Of a DNA stretch of 64,000 nucleotides, positions 16,973-25,420 are shown piece by piece. The stretch covers positions 50,672 to 114,671 of the forward strand of contig JBHGAV010000004.1 in the NCBI GenBank assembly GCA_041946685.1, written 5' to 3'. Both the position numbers and the translations under genes were made by a program. Each line of letters begins with the position of its first letter. The stretch's first letter is position 1. The notes below the pieces were generated by a model that was not told the DNA's origin, did not search any database, and saw only the letters and a program-made list of their open reading frames with translations. Source of the stretch: JBHGAV01 sp041946685. GTDB taxonomy: Bacteria; Acidobacteriota; Terriglobia; Bryobacterales; Bryobacteraceae.

Positions 16973-18352
16973 ATGTTTTTTAAGCGCCAGCGGCTGCACT
17001 TCACCGGAATCGGCGGGATCGGCATGAGTGGCATCGCCGAGGTGCTCCTGAACCTCGGCTATGAGATCAGCGGAAGCGACCTGAAGCTCAGCCCGATCAC
17101 CGAGCGGCTGTCGAAGATGGGGGCGTCGATTCACGAGGGGCACGCCGCCAGCCATCTGGCAGGCGCCAAAGCGCTGGTCGTCAGCTCCGCCGTCAGCGAG
17201 CAGAATCCGGAGGTGGTGGAGGCCCGGCGCCTTCAGATTCCGGTCATCCCGCGTGGCGAGATGCTGGCCGAGCTGATGCGGCTCAAGTACGGCATCGCGG
17301 TCGCCGGCAGCCACGGCAAGACCACGACCACCTCGATGGTGGCGACGATCCTGCTCCACGCGGGACTCGACCCCACCGTCGTGGTGGGAGGCAGGGCCGC
17401 CCTGATGGGCGGTTCCAACGCCAGGGTAGGACGTAGCGAGCTGCTGGTCGTGGAATCGGACGAGAGCGACCGGTCCTTTCTGAAGCTGGCGCCCATCCTC
17501 GCCGTGGTGACCAACATCGACCGCGAGCATGTGGACTGCTACTCTTCGATCGAGGACACGCGCGGCGCGTTTGTCGAGTTCGTCAACAAGGTCCCGTTCT
17601 ACGGCGCGGCCATCGTCTGCCTGGACGACGAGAACGTTCAGAAGATCCTCCCGTCGATCAACCGGCGCGCCGTCACCTACGGCTTGAGCGCCCAGGCCGA
17701 GCTCAAGATCGAGCAAGTCTCTTGTGGCCCGGCGGAGAGCGCCTTTGAGATTCGCCTGAAGGGCCGGGACCTGGGGCTGTTCCGGCTGCCGGCCCCGGGC
17801 GCCCACAATGTGCTGAACGCCGCGGCGGCCATCGCGGTGGCCTTGGAACTGGAGGTCGCCCCGGAGAAGATCCGGGAAGCGCTCGGCGGATTCACTTCGG
17901 TGGACCGCAGGTTCCAGGTGCGCGGCCGGGAGCGCGGCGTCACCGTGGTCGACGATTATGGGCATCACCCAACCGAGATTCGCGCCACACTGGCGGCGGC
18001 GCGTCTCGGCGGCTACCGCCGTATTCATGTACTCTATCAGCCTCATCGTTACACCCGGACACAGCAGCTAATGGAGGAGTTCGCCCGGTCTTTTCACCAA
18101 GCGGACACCGTCCTGCTGCTGGACATCTACGCCGCCTCGGAAGAGCCCATAGAAGGAGTCACGGCCGAGACCCTTGCCCGGATGACCCGCGGCTTCGGGC
18201 ACCGCTCGGTTCACTATGTGGGTACGGCCGCGCGGGCCGTGGATCGCGTAGTGGAGCTTTCACAGGAAGGGGACCTAGTCCTTACGCTGGGGGCGGGGAA
18301 CATCTGGCAGGCGGGAGACCAGGTCTTGTCCAGGCTAAGGGGAGGGTGCTGA
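16973..18352 (+). CDS. murC: UDP-N-acetylmuramate:L-alanine ligase MurC
   Basis: MurC attaches the first amino acid, L-alanine, to UDP-MurNAc. The 459-residue protein has the N-terminal FTGIGGIGMSGIAEVLLNLG nucleotide fold (10-29) and the ATP loop AGSHGKTTTTSMV near 110-122. ESDESDRSFLKL, TNIDREHVDCY and a C-terminal VVDDYGHHPTEIRATLAAAR with YQPHRYTRTQ follow. It starts after a 36-nt A/G-rich spacer behind murG, the largest gap so far in the cluster. In many bacteria murB and ddl come next; here ftsQ follows directly. Confidence 0.95.
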   Translation: MFFKRQRLHFTGIGGIGMSGIAEVLLNLGYEISGSDLKLSPITERLSKMGASIHEGHAASHLAGAKALVVSSAVSEQNPEVVEARRLQIPVIPRGEMLAELMRLKYGIAVAGSHGKTTTTSMVATILLHAGLDPTVVVGGRAALMGGSNARVGRSELLVVESDESDRSFLKLAPILAVVTNIDREHVDCYSSIEDTRGAFVEFVNKVPFYGAAIVCLDDENVQKILPSINRRAVTYGLSAQAELKIEQVSCGPAESAFEIRLKGRDLGLFRLPAPGAHNVLNAAAAIAVALELEVAPEKIREALGGFTSVDRRFQVRGRERGVTVVDDYGHHPTEIRATLAAARLGGYRRIHVLYQPHRYTRTQQLMEEFARSFHQADTVLLLDIYAASEEPIEGVTAETLARMTRGFGHRSVHYVGTAARAVDRVVELSQEGDLVLTLGAGNIWQAGDQVLSRLRGGC

Positions 18353-18353
18353 G

Positions 18354-19193
18354 TTGGGCCGCAAGCAGAGCGCCGCTCAAGAGCCAGGCCGGAGCGGTTG
18401 GCGCGTGGGATTGCGTTATGGCTTGGTCTCGGCGGCGGTGCTCGCGCTTGTGGCGGCGGCGCTGTTCCTTTGGAGCCGTGCTGACGCATTCCTGGCAGAG
18501 AACGAGCGGTTCCGCCTGGCGGAGCCCTCGTCTCAGAATGGGGAGAGCCCTGCTCTCCGCATCGAAGGAGTGGTCTACACGCGTCGCGCGAAGATCGTCG
18601 AGACCTTTGCTGCCGACTACGGCCGCAGCCTCTACCTGATGCCGCTGGCCGAGCGGCGCAGAAGCCTGATGGCGATCGACTGGGTCAAGGACGCCACCGT
18701 CTCACGCCTGTGGCCTGACCGTCTCGCGGTGAGAATCGTGGAACGAAAGCCTGTGGCATTCGTGCAGTTGCCGGGCGCCTCGGCCAGCCAGCCGGGTGAG
18801 GTCGCCTTGATCGACGCCGAGGGCGCGATCCTGGTTCAGCCGGAGCGTGCGCGCTTCACCCTCCCCGTGCTGACCGGCATCCGGCGCGACCAAAGCCCGG
18901 CCATGCGGCGCGAGCGTGTCCAGACGGCTCTCCGGCTGGTGGAGGATCTCAGCGACCTGGCGGGCCGGATCTCCGAAATCGACGTTAGCGATCCGGTCAA
19001 CCTGAAGATCGTCCAGCCGGCCGAGGGGCGCGTGGTCATGCTCATGCTCGGGGACCGCAATTTCCGGTCCCGCCTGCACAATTTCCTCCGGCATTACCCC
19101 GAGATCCTGAAGCGCCTGCCCGGCGCGGTCAACTTCGACCTGAGACTGGACAACCGGATTACCGCTCTGGGGGAGGACCGGCGTGGGGGTTAA
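18354..19193 (+). CDS. ftsQ: Cell division protein FtsQ
   Basis: FtsQ is a bitopic inner-membrane protein that recruits FtsL/FtsB. The start is a TTG (18354) one base after the murC stop, with GGGAGGG about 6 nt upstream. The 279 residues contain a short basic N-terminus, one transmembrane helix (about 23-43, LVSAAVLALVAAALFLW), and a POTRA domain (about 62-135). The POTRA part carries the AERRRSLMAIDWVKDATVSRLWPDRLAVRIVERKP-type pattern; a beta-rich FtsQ/DivIB domain follows. It overlaps ftsA by 11 nt. POTRA pattern, topology and position agree with FtsQ. Confidence 0.88.
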   Translation: MGRKQSAAQEPGRSGWRVGLRYGLVSAAVLALVAAALFLWSRADAFLAENERFRLAEPSSQNGESPALRIEGVVYTRRAKIVETFAADYGRSLYLMPLAERRRSLMAIDWVKDATVSRLWPDRLAVRIVERKPVAFVQLPGASASQPGEVALIDAEGAILVQPERARFTLPVLTGIRRDQSPAMRRERVQTALRLVEDLSDLAGRISEIDVSDPVNLKIVQPAEGRVVMLMLGDRNFRSRLHNFLRHYPEILKRLPGAVNFDLRLDNRITALGEDRRGG

Positions 19194-20382
19194 GAACGGC
19201 TACGTCGCCGGGCTGGACGCGGGCAGTCACTGGACGCGGTGTCTTATCGGCCTGATGGAGAACTCGCACGTGCGCCTGCTGGGGGCGGGCGAGGCGCCTT
19301 CGGGCGGCTGGTGGAAGAGCCGTATCGCGGACCACCAGGCGCTGGTGGCCTCCGTGGGAGCGGCGGTGCGGGCCGCCGAGAAGAGCGCCGGTGTTTCCAT
19401 CGGTTGCGCCGTCGCCGGCATGGGCGGCTCGACGATTGAAGGCCTGAACAACCGCGGCGTGTATGAGATGGGCCGGCCGCGAGAAATCCGCAAGGAAGAC
19501 ATGCGGTACGCCATTGAGCAGGCGTTACGCGTGAGCCTGCCCGCGGACCGGATGGTTCTCCAGATGGCCCCGCAGGATTTCGTGGTCGACGGCAGGGCGG
19601 AGTACTGGGACCCGCGAGGGCAGTGCGGTTCGCGCCTGGAGTCCTTCGTCCACCTGGTCACCGTCTCCACGCAAGAGCACCGTTCGCTGGTGGCTGCGAT
19701 GCATCAGGTCGGGTTGGAGGCGGAGGAAACGATCTTCGAGCCGTATGCCGCGGCCTACGCGGCGGTGGGACCGGGGGAGAGGGCCGAAGGCGTGGTCGTC
19801 GTCGATATCGGCGCGCACTCGACCGAGATTGTGATCTACTACGGCGAGGCCCTGCTGGCGGCCGCGAGCCTCCAGATCTGCGGTGACCATTTCACCAAGG
19901 ACGTCGCCCAGCGTCTGTGTGTCTCCTATGAAGACGCGGAAAGGCTCAAGCGGGAGTGCGGCTGCGCCCTGGTGGGACAGACCGCCGACAACAGCCTGGT
20001 CGAGCTGCCTTCTCCCGACGGCCGGCCTCCACGCGAGGCGCCGCGCTTCGAGCTGAACGACGCTCTTGAGGCCCGCGCGGGAGAACTCTTTGTGCGCGTC
20101 CGGCAGGAGATTGTGAAAGCGGGAATGGACCAGGGGCCGCTCAACGGAGTGGTGCTGACCGGCGCCGCGGCGTCGCTCGCCGGTCTGTGCGACATGGCCG
20201 AGCGGGTGCTCAACTGCCAGGCCCGCAACGGCCTGCCGGTGGGCATCGAGGATTGGCCCGAGGAATTCATGGACCCGGCCTGGACGACGGCGGCCGGATT
20301 GATGATGTACTCTGCCCGGCTGAAGCGGCAGCCCGGCCGCCAGCCGGAGGACCCAGGTCTGTGGAGTCGCCTGTTCGGCTGA
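19183..20382 (+). CDS. ftsA: Cell division protein FtsA
   Basis: FtsA is an actin-like ATPase that tethers FtsZ to the membrane. The 399-residue sequence has the phosphate-1 motif VAGLDAGSHWTRCLIG (8-23), an SHS2 (1C) domain region, phosphate-2 VVVDIGAHSTEIVIY (205-219), and the adenosine motif VVLTGAAASLAGL near 323-335. It ends with a short amphipathic membrane-targeting helix (DPGLWSRLFG). The start is a GTG (19183) preceded by GGGGGAGG, overlapping the ftsQ end by 11 nt. A gap of 36 nt with its own strong ribosome site separates it from ftsZ. Confidence 0.93.
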   Translation: MGVKNGYVAGLDAGSHWTRCLIGLMENSHVRLLGAGEAPSGGWWKSRIADHQALVASVGAAVRAAEKSAGVSIGCAVAGMGGSTIEGLNNRGVYEMGRPREIRKEDMRYAIEQALRVSLPADRMVLQMAPQDFVVDGRAEYWDPRGQCGSRLESFVHLVTVSTQEHRSLVAAMHQVGLEAEETIFEPYAAAYAAVGPGERAEGVVVVDIGAHSTEIVIYYGEALLAAASLQICGDHFTKDVAQRLCVSYEDAERLKRECGCALVGQTADNSLVELPSPDGRPPREAPRFELNDALEARAGELFVRVRQEIVKAGMDQGPLNGVVLTGAAASLAGLCDMAERVLNCQARNGLPVGIEDWPEEFMDPAWTTAAGLMMYSARLKRQPGRQPEDPGLWSRLFG

Positions 20383-20418
20383 CGGCGGGCTGAGGAAGGC
20401 TCTGAGGGAGGAGGCGAA

Positions 20419-21615
20419 ATGGCGTTGCTCGAGATGAATCCGGAAGACCTGAAGTTCGAGATCCAGGAGGAAGCCCGGACAGGCACCAAGTTCAAGGTCG
20501 TCGGAGTCGGAGGCGGCGGCTCCAACGCCGTGGCCCGGATGATGGGGGAGGGGCTGGAGGGCGTGGAGTTTTACGTGATCAACACCGACCTCCAGGCGCT
20601 GGAACACTCCCCGGTTCCCAACAAAGTCCAGATCGGGGTCAAGCTCACCCAGGGCTTGGGCGCCGGTTCGGACCCCGCGGTTGGCAAGCAGGCGGCCTTG
20701 GAGGATACCGAGAGGATCATCGAGATTCTCGACGGGGCCGACCTGGTGTTCGTCACCGCGGGACTGGGCGGAGGCACGGGCACGGGCGCGGCGCCCGTCG
20801 TCGCCTCCCTGGCGAAGGAACTGGGCGCGCTGACGGTGGCCGTGGTGACCAAGCCGTTTTCGTTTGAAGGCCCCCGCCGCAATCAGCAGGCCGAGCGCGG
20901 ACTGACCGAGCTCGCCTCCACGGTGGACACCGTCATCGCGATCCCCAACGATCGTCTGCTCAGCCTCTTGCCCCGCGGCACCAGTTTTTACGAAGGCTTC
21001 CGCACGGCCGACGACGTCCTCCGGCAGGCCGTTCAGGGGATCAGCGACATCATCGTGATTCCGGGTCTGATCAACCGCGATTTCTCCGACATCAAGGCCA
21101 CCATGCTCGGCATGGGCCTCGCCGTGATGGGAACGGCGGTCGCCTCGGGCGAGAATGCGGCGGTCGAAGCCGCCCGCCAGGCGATCACCTGTCCGCTGCT
21201 GGAGGAAGGGGGGATCGCGGGCGCGCGCGGCCTGCTGATCAACATCACCGGATCGAGCAAGCTCGGTTTGCACGAAGTGAACGAGGCCTGCACCCTGATC
21301 AGCGAGGCCACCCACTGCGCGGACGTGCAGGTGAGTTTCGGCGTGGTGCTGAACGAGTCGATGGGCGATTCGGTGAAGATCACCGTCATCGCCACCGGCT
21401 TCGGCCAGGCGGCAGCCGCGCCTCGAAAACCGGCTCCGCGACTGGTGGAACAACCCCCTCCCCCGGCCGCCCCGGAGGCACCTGCGGAACCCGAGTTTGA
21501 CTATGCGCCGCCGCCTCCGGCGCCGCCGGTTTTGGCACCGCCGGTCCACGAAACCGGCCTCGACGACGACCTCGACACCCCCGCTTACCTCAGGCGGGAA
21601 AAACTGCTGTTTTGA
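20419..21615 (+). CDS. ftsZ: Cell division GTPase FtsZ
   Basis: FtsZ polymerises into the Z ring. The 398-residue protein has the N-terminal GTPase core with VVGVGGGGSNAVARMM (about 23-38), the tubulin signature GLGGGTGTGAAPVVA (115-129) and the T7-loop region NRDFSDIKATMLGMGLAVMG. An approximately 70-residue Pro/Ala-rich linker follows. It ends in a conserved tail (DLDTPAYLRREKLLF) that binds FtsA and other partners. GAGGGAGG precedes ATG 20419. It closes the dcw cluster and faces a leftward ATPase gene whose stop is only 3 bp away, with no obvious terminator between them. Confidence 0.97.
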   Translation: MALLEMNPEDLKFEIQEEARTGTKFKVVGVGGGGSNAVARMMGEGLEGVEFYVINTDLQALEHSPVPNKVQIGVKLTQGLGAGSDPAVGKQAALEDTERIIEILDGADLVFVTAGLGGGTGTGAAPVVASLAKELGALTVAVVTKPFSFEGPRRNQQAERGLTELASTVDTVIAIPNDRLLSLLPRGTSFYEGFRTADDVLRQAVQGISDIIVIPGLINRDFSDIKATMLGMGLAVMGTAVASGENAAVEAARQAITCPLLEEGGIAGARGLLINITGSSKLGLHEVNEACTLISEATHCADVQVSFGVVLNESMGDSVKITVIATGFGQAAAAPRKPAPRLVEQPPPPAAPEAPAEPEFDYAPPPPAPPVLAPPVHETGLDDDLDTPAYLRREKLLF

Positions 21616-21618
21616 GGA

Positions 21619-22779
21619 TCAGTTCGAGGGCGGCTCTCCGAACAGCCCCATCTGGCGATCCGGCGCCTCGGGCGAAGGCGGTTCCGCAGCCAGTGCGCCT
21701 TCGTCCAGCAGGTCCGCGGCCTCTTTCAGATCCAGGGCGCGCCTTACCAGCGTGCCTTCCTCCAGCGGATTGAAAAGCAGGACCTCCGCGGTTGAGACCC
21801 CTTCGCCGCAAAGCAGATCCAGCGAGTGCGTGGCCAGGATCACCTGCCGGCCGCTGCGGCGCGCCAGGTGCGCCAACATCCGCGGGAACAGCCGCACAAT
21901 CTGAGGGTGAAGCGAGTTCTCCGGCTCCTCGACCAGCAGCGGGCCGTCGCCGTCGAGCACGGCCCACATCATTCCAATCAGGCGGAGCGTCCCGTCGGAG
22001 AGCTGTTCCTCGGTCTGCCACGCCCCGTGCGGCCGCCAATGCTTGTGGAGGGCGCGCAGGTGAGGCCTGCCGTGCGAGTCCCGATATGCCTCCAACTGCC
22101 CGAGTTGCGGGACCGCCGCTTCGAGCGTCTCCTGGATCACGCGCAAGCGGGCGCGCTGGCTCCGCTCGGCCGTCGCCGTGATCTCCTCGATGATGTCCCT
22201 GCCGTGCGGATCCGGCCGTGATACGTCCGGGTCGCCCGGCGCTCGCATCAGCGCCGGCACCAGGTTGAGTCGCCGGACCGAGGCGAGGAATCTTGTGAAG
22301 TCCCTGATGTCCTTGCGGACGCGTCCCTGCTCCAGCAGGGAATGGCTCAGCCGCTCCGGGTCCGTCTCGTCTTCCCCGTCGGGCCTAACCAGGATCTCTT
22401 CGCCGGCGCGGCTGAGGCGCTCGCGACGGATGGCCGGCCGCCGCGCTCCCTCCTGGTTGAAGGCCAGCTTATATTCCCATTCCGCCGGGTTGTGTTCGTC
22501 GCCCGCGTGGACGGCCAGGGTGAGATCGGAGTCCTGGCGGGCCGCAAGACAGCGCAGCATGCGAACGCCGCCTCTCCTGGAAACCGCTTCCTGGAAGCCC
22601 AGACCCGGTGAAACCAAGTCTCGGAGAAAGCCGAAGAGGTCGAGGAAGCCGGACTTGCCGCTGGCGTTCGGACCTGCCAGGAAGACTCTTGCTCCGAGCT
22701 CGGCGTCGGCTTTGACGAAGTTCCGCCAGTTTCTCGCCAGAAGGTGAGTGAACCGGAACGCCTGTCTCGCCGGTCGCAT
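21619..22779 (-). CDS. SMC/RecF-like AAA ATPase, role unknown
   Basis: This 386-residue ABC-type ATPase resembles the large family of lone AAA_21/RecF-like proteins. It has Walker A AGPNASGKSGFLDL (35-48), the signature LSDGTLRLIGMMWAVL and Walker B LLVEEPENSLHP. The switch histidine is in VILATHSLDLL. Between the halves lies a charged, partly helical segment of about 200 residues rather than a long coiled coil. There is no TOPRIM nuclease, so it is not a full OLD protein. ATG 22779 is chosen because AGGGGG lies 9 nt upstream. Such ATPases occur in DNA repair and in defence systems; no partner nuclease is adjacent. It is convergent with ftsZ. Confidence 0.75.
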   Translation of the reverse strand: MRPARQAFRFTHLLARNWRNFVKADAELGARVFLAGPNASGKSGFLDLFGFLRDLVSPGLGFQEAVSRRGGVRMLRCLAARQDSDLTLAVHAGDEHNPAEWEYKLAFNQEGARRPAIRRERLSRAGEEILVRPDGEDETDPERLSHSLLEQGRVRKDIRDFTRFLASVRRLNLVPALMRAPGDPDVSRPDPHGRDIIEEITATAERSQRARLRVIQETLEAAVPQLGQLEAYRDSHGRPHLRALHKHWRPHGAWQTEEQLSDGTLRLIGMMWAVLDGDGPLLVEEPENSLHPQIVRLFPRMLAHLARRSGRQVILATHSLDLLCGEGVSTAEVLLFNPLEEGTLVRRALDLKEAADLLDEGALAAEPPSPEAPDRQMGLFGEPPSN

Positions 22780-22841
22780 GTGGCAGCCCCCTTTCCGGGG
22801 AACACCCATTCTTTCACCGCGCGCGGCGGGAGGCAAGGCGC

Positions 22842-22859
22842 GGGGGAGTCTACTCCCCC
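22842..22859 (-). terminator. GC-rich hairpin spanning the yjbQ stop codon
   Basis: GGGGGAGT and ACTCCCCC are perfect reverse complements around a 2-nt loop, and the yjbQ stop codon (22850-22852) lies in the middle. No T run follows, so it may slow or protect the transcript rather than end it. Confidence 0.35.
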
Positions 22860-23269
22860 ATCAAGTGCAGCGCCACGCTGCGCCGGTGCGGGATCGAGCG
22901 GTGCTCGAAAAGATAGATCCCCTGCCACGTGCCCAGGGCGAGGCGGCCTCCGGCCACGGGCACGCTCAGGTGCGTCTGCGTCAGCGCGGCGCGGATATGA
23001 GCGGGCATGTCGTCCGCCCCCTCAATGGTGTGCCGGTAGAGCCTCGTTTCCTCCGGCACAAGGCGGTTGAAGAACGTCTCCAGGTCCTCTACCACGTCGG
23101 GGTCGGCGTTCTCCTGAATCGTCAGGGACGCCGAGGTGTGCTGGACGAACAGCGTCAGCAGCCCCTCCCGCACACCCCTCTCCCGCACCCAAGCGGCGGC
23201 CTTGGCAGTGATCTCGTAAAGCCCCTTCCCGGAGGTAGAAACAGCCAGGGTGTGGCTGAACTGCCTCAT
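22850..23269 (-). CDS. yjbQ: YjbQ/UPF0047 family protein
   Basis: This 139-residue protein of the YjbQ (UPF0047) family has been linked to a side activity of thiamine phosphate synthase; its main role is unsettled. Recognisable blocks are TLFVQHTSASLTIQENADPDVVEDL with the putative metal-site His and Asp/Glu, HTIEGADDMPAHIRAAL with a second histidine, and the C-terminal GTWQGIYLFEHRS. ATG 23269 is chosen because it overlaps the glmS stop in an ATGA arrangement and gives the family N-terminus (MRQFSHTLAV). It lies last in the purS-glmS-yjbQ run. Confidence 0.85.
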   Translation of the reverse strand: MRQFSHTLAVSTSGKGLYEITAKAAAWVRERGVREGLLTLFVQHTSASLTIQENADPDVVEDLETFFNRLVPEETRLYRHTIEGADDMPAHIRAALTQTHLSVPVAGGRLALGTWQGIYLFEHRSIPHRRSVALHLMGE

Positions 23270-25119
23270 TCCACCGTGACGCTCTTCGCCAGGTTGCGCG
23301 GCTGGTCCACGTCGCACCCCAGCCGCACGGCTATGTGATACGCAAGCAACTGGAGCGGCACGACTTCCAGGATCGGCAGCAGCAACTCGTCCGCCGGCGG
23401 GATCTCGATCATGTGATCGGCCAACTTCACCACTTCCTCGTCTCCCTGGCTGGCGACGGCGATCACCTTGCCCTCCCTCGCCTTGACCTCCTGGATGTTG
23501 GAGAGCGTCTTCTCGTACAGCAGGTGGCTGTCGGGCAGCGATGAGTCTCTGGCCGCCACCACCACCACGGGCATATGCTCGTCGATCAGCGCGATCGGGC
23601 CGTGCTTCATCTCGCCGGCAGGATATCCCTCGGCATGGATGTAGGAGATCTCCTTGAGTTTGAGCGCCCCTTCGAGCGCGATCGGGAAATTCACCCCTCG
23701 CCCGAGGAACAGGAAATCGTCGGCCCGGAAGTACTTCCGGGCCAGCTCCTCGTAGACTGCCTCGTGCGAGAGCACCGCTTCAAGCTTCGCGGGAATCCCC
23801 AGCAACTCCTGAGTCAGCCGCCGGCACGCCGCCTCATCCAGCGCCTCCCGGATCCGCCCCAGGTGCAGCGCCAGCAGGAACAACGCGGCAAGCTGCGTGG
23901 TGAAGGCCTTGGTGGAAGCGACTCCAATCTCGGGTCCGGCGTGCGTGTAGATGGTGCCCGACGCCTCCCTTGTCACCATCGAGCCGGGCACGTTGCAGAT
24001 GGCCAGGGTCTTGGATCCCTTCTGCCTGGCCTCGCGCTGCGCCGCCAGCGTGTCGGCGGTCTCACCCGACTGCGAGATGACCACCGTGAGAACGTCGGGC
24101 CCCAGGATGGGATCGCGATAGCGGAACTCGCTGCCGTAATCCACCTCGACCGGGATCCGCGCCAACTTTTCCAGCATGAACTTGCCCGCCAGCGCCGCGT
24201 GCCAGCTCGTGCCGCAGGCGATGATCTTAACCTGCTGGAAGCCTCGGAACTCCTCCTCGGAGATGTCCATCTCGTCCAGGTACACGCGGCCCGTCTCCGG
24301 CTCCACGCGTCCGACTATGGTGTCCCGCACGGCCCGGGGCTGCTCATAGATCTCCTTGAGCATGAAATGCTTGTAGCCGCCCTTTTCGGCCATAATGGGG
24401 TCCCACAGGATGTGGGTCACCTGCCGCTTGACGGGACGCCCTTCAAAATCGCTGAGCCGCACCCCGTCGGCGGTGAGCACGGCGATGTCGCCGTCGGCCA
24501 GGAAGAACACGTCCCGCGTATGGCTCAGAATGGCTGGCACGTCCGAGGCCATGAAGTACTCGTTGTCGCCCAGGCCGATCACCGCCGGAGGTCCCATCCG
24601 CGCCGAGACGATCTTGCCGGGGTCCGAGCTCGAAACCACGGCGATCGCGAACACGCCCCGAAGCTGGCGAGCCGCCTCCCGAACGGCGTCCTCCAGGTTC
24701 CCCCGAAGGTGCTTCTCGATGAGGTGCGCGATCACTTCCGTGTCGGTATCCGTCTGGAAGTGGTGCCCCTCGTTCAGAAGCTGCTGCTTCAGTGGAAGGA
24801 AGTTCTCGATGATCCCGTTGTGCACCACGACCACATTGCCTTTGCAGTCCCGGTGCGGGTGCGCGTTCTCCTCGGTCGGCCGGCCGTGCGTGGCCCACCG
24901 CGTGTGCCCGATGCCGTATGATCCGTCCAGCGGATCGATGCGGATGGCCTCCTCCAGGTTGCGCAGCTTGCCCGATGCCCGGCGCAGGGCGAGTTGGTTC
25001 GAACCGTCGAGCACCGCAATGCCTGCCGAGTCGTATCCCCGATACTCCAGCCGCCGCAAGCCGTCCAGAATGATGGGCACGGCCTTCCGGCTGCCGATGT
25101 AGCCGACAATTCCGCACAT
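23266..25119 (-). CDS. glmS: Glutamine:fructose-6-phosphate aminotransferase GlmS
   Basis: GlmS converts fructose 6-phosphate and glutamine to glucosamine 6-phosphate, the first step to UDP-GlcNAc for peptidoglycan. The 617-residue protein starts MCGIVGYIGSRKAVPI, so the catalytic Cys2 is exposed after removal of Met1. The glutaminase domain has GIGHTRWATHGRPTEENAHP (about 70-89) and VVVHNGIIEN. Two SIS domains follow, with CGTSWHAAL, SQSGETADTL and the C-terminal HGPIALIDEHMPV and PRNLAKSVTVE. Only 12 nt separate it from purS, leaving no room for a glmS ribozyme. Its stop overlaps yjbQ. It supplies precursor to the dcw-encoded pathway. Confidence 0.96.
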   Translation of the reverse strand: MCGIVGYIGSRKAVPIILDGLRRLEYRGYDSAGIAVLDGSNQLALRRASGKLRNLEEAIRIDPLDGSYGIGHTRWATHGRPTEENAHPHRDCKGNVVVVHNGIIENFLPLKQQLLNEGHHFQTDTDTEVIAHLIEKHLRGNLEDAVREAARQLRGVFAIAVVSSSDPGKIVSARMGPPAVIGLGDNEYFMASDVPAILSHTRDVFFLADGDIAVLTADGVRLSDFEGRPVKRQVTHILWDPIMAEKGGYKHFMLKEIYEQPRAVRDTIVGRVEPETGRVYLDEMDISEEEFRGFQQVKIIACGTSWHAALAGKFMLEKLARIPVEVDYGSEFRYRDPILGPDVLTVVISQSGETADTLAAQREARQKGSKTLAICNVPGSMVTREASGTIYTHAGPEIGVASTKAFTTQLAALFLLALHLGRIREALDEAACRRLTQELLGIPAKLEAVLSHEAVYEELARKYFRADDFLFLGRGVNFPIALEGALKLKEISYIHAEGYPAGEMKHGPIALIDEHMPVVVVAARDSSLPDSHLLYEKTLSNIQEVKAREGKVIAVASQGDEEVVKLADHMIEIPPADELLLPILEVVPLQLLAYHIAVRLGCDVDQPRNLAKSVTVE

Positions 25120-25131
25120 GTTCCACTCCCC

Positions 25132-25377
25132 TCAGTCCAGCAGCTCGACGCGGTATTCCTCGATAACCGGATTGGCCAGGACCTCGTGGGCGATCTCCTC
25201 CACCTGCTGGCGCACTCGTTCGGGGTCCGCCTGGGACTCGATCGTCAACTCGAAGAACTTACCCTGCCGGACGTCGGCGATGGTCTTGTACCCCAGGCCA
25301 TTCAGCGCCGCGCGGATGGTCTTCCCCTGAGGATCAAGGACGGTAGGCTTCAAGGACACGTAGACGCGTACTTTCAT
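25132..25377 (-). CDS. purS: Phosphoribosylformylglycinamidine synthase subunit PurS
   Basis: This 81-residue protein has the typical PurS pattern: MKVRVYVSLKPTVLDPQGKT at the start, AALNGLGYKTIADVRQGKFFEL in the middle, and VEEIAHEVLANPVIEEYRVE near the end. PurS bridges PurQ and PurL in the fourth step of purine synthesis. Here neither purQ nor purL is adjacent; the gene instead leads glmS by 12 nt. Both enzyme systems use glutamine as nitrogen donor, which may explain co-expression (inference). ATG 25377 with GGAAG 5 nt upstream is preferred to in-frame upstream starts at 25401 and 25389. Confidence 0.88.
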   Translation of the reverse strand: MKVRVYVSLKPTVLDPQGKTIRAALNGLGYKTIADVRQGKFFELTIESQADPERVRQQVEEIAHEVLANPVIEEYRVELLD

Positions 25378-25420
25378 TGGTTCTTCCATTATTCTATGCA
25401 ATCGGGCCGAGTGGCGGCGA

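Noticed and set aside
25120..25131. Possible glmS ribozyme or riboswitch
   Set aside because: Only 12 nt separate purS and glmS, far too short for the ribozyme.
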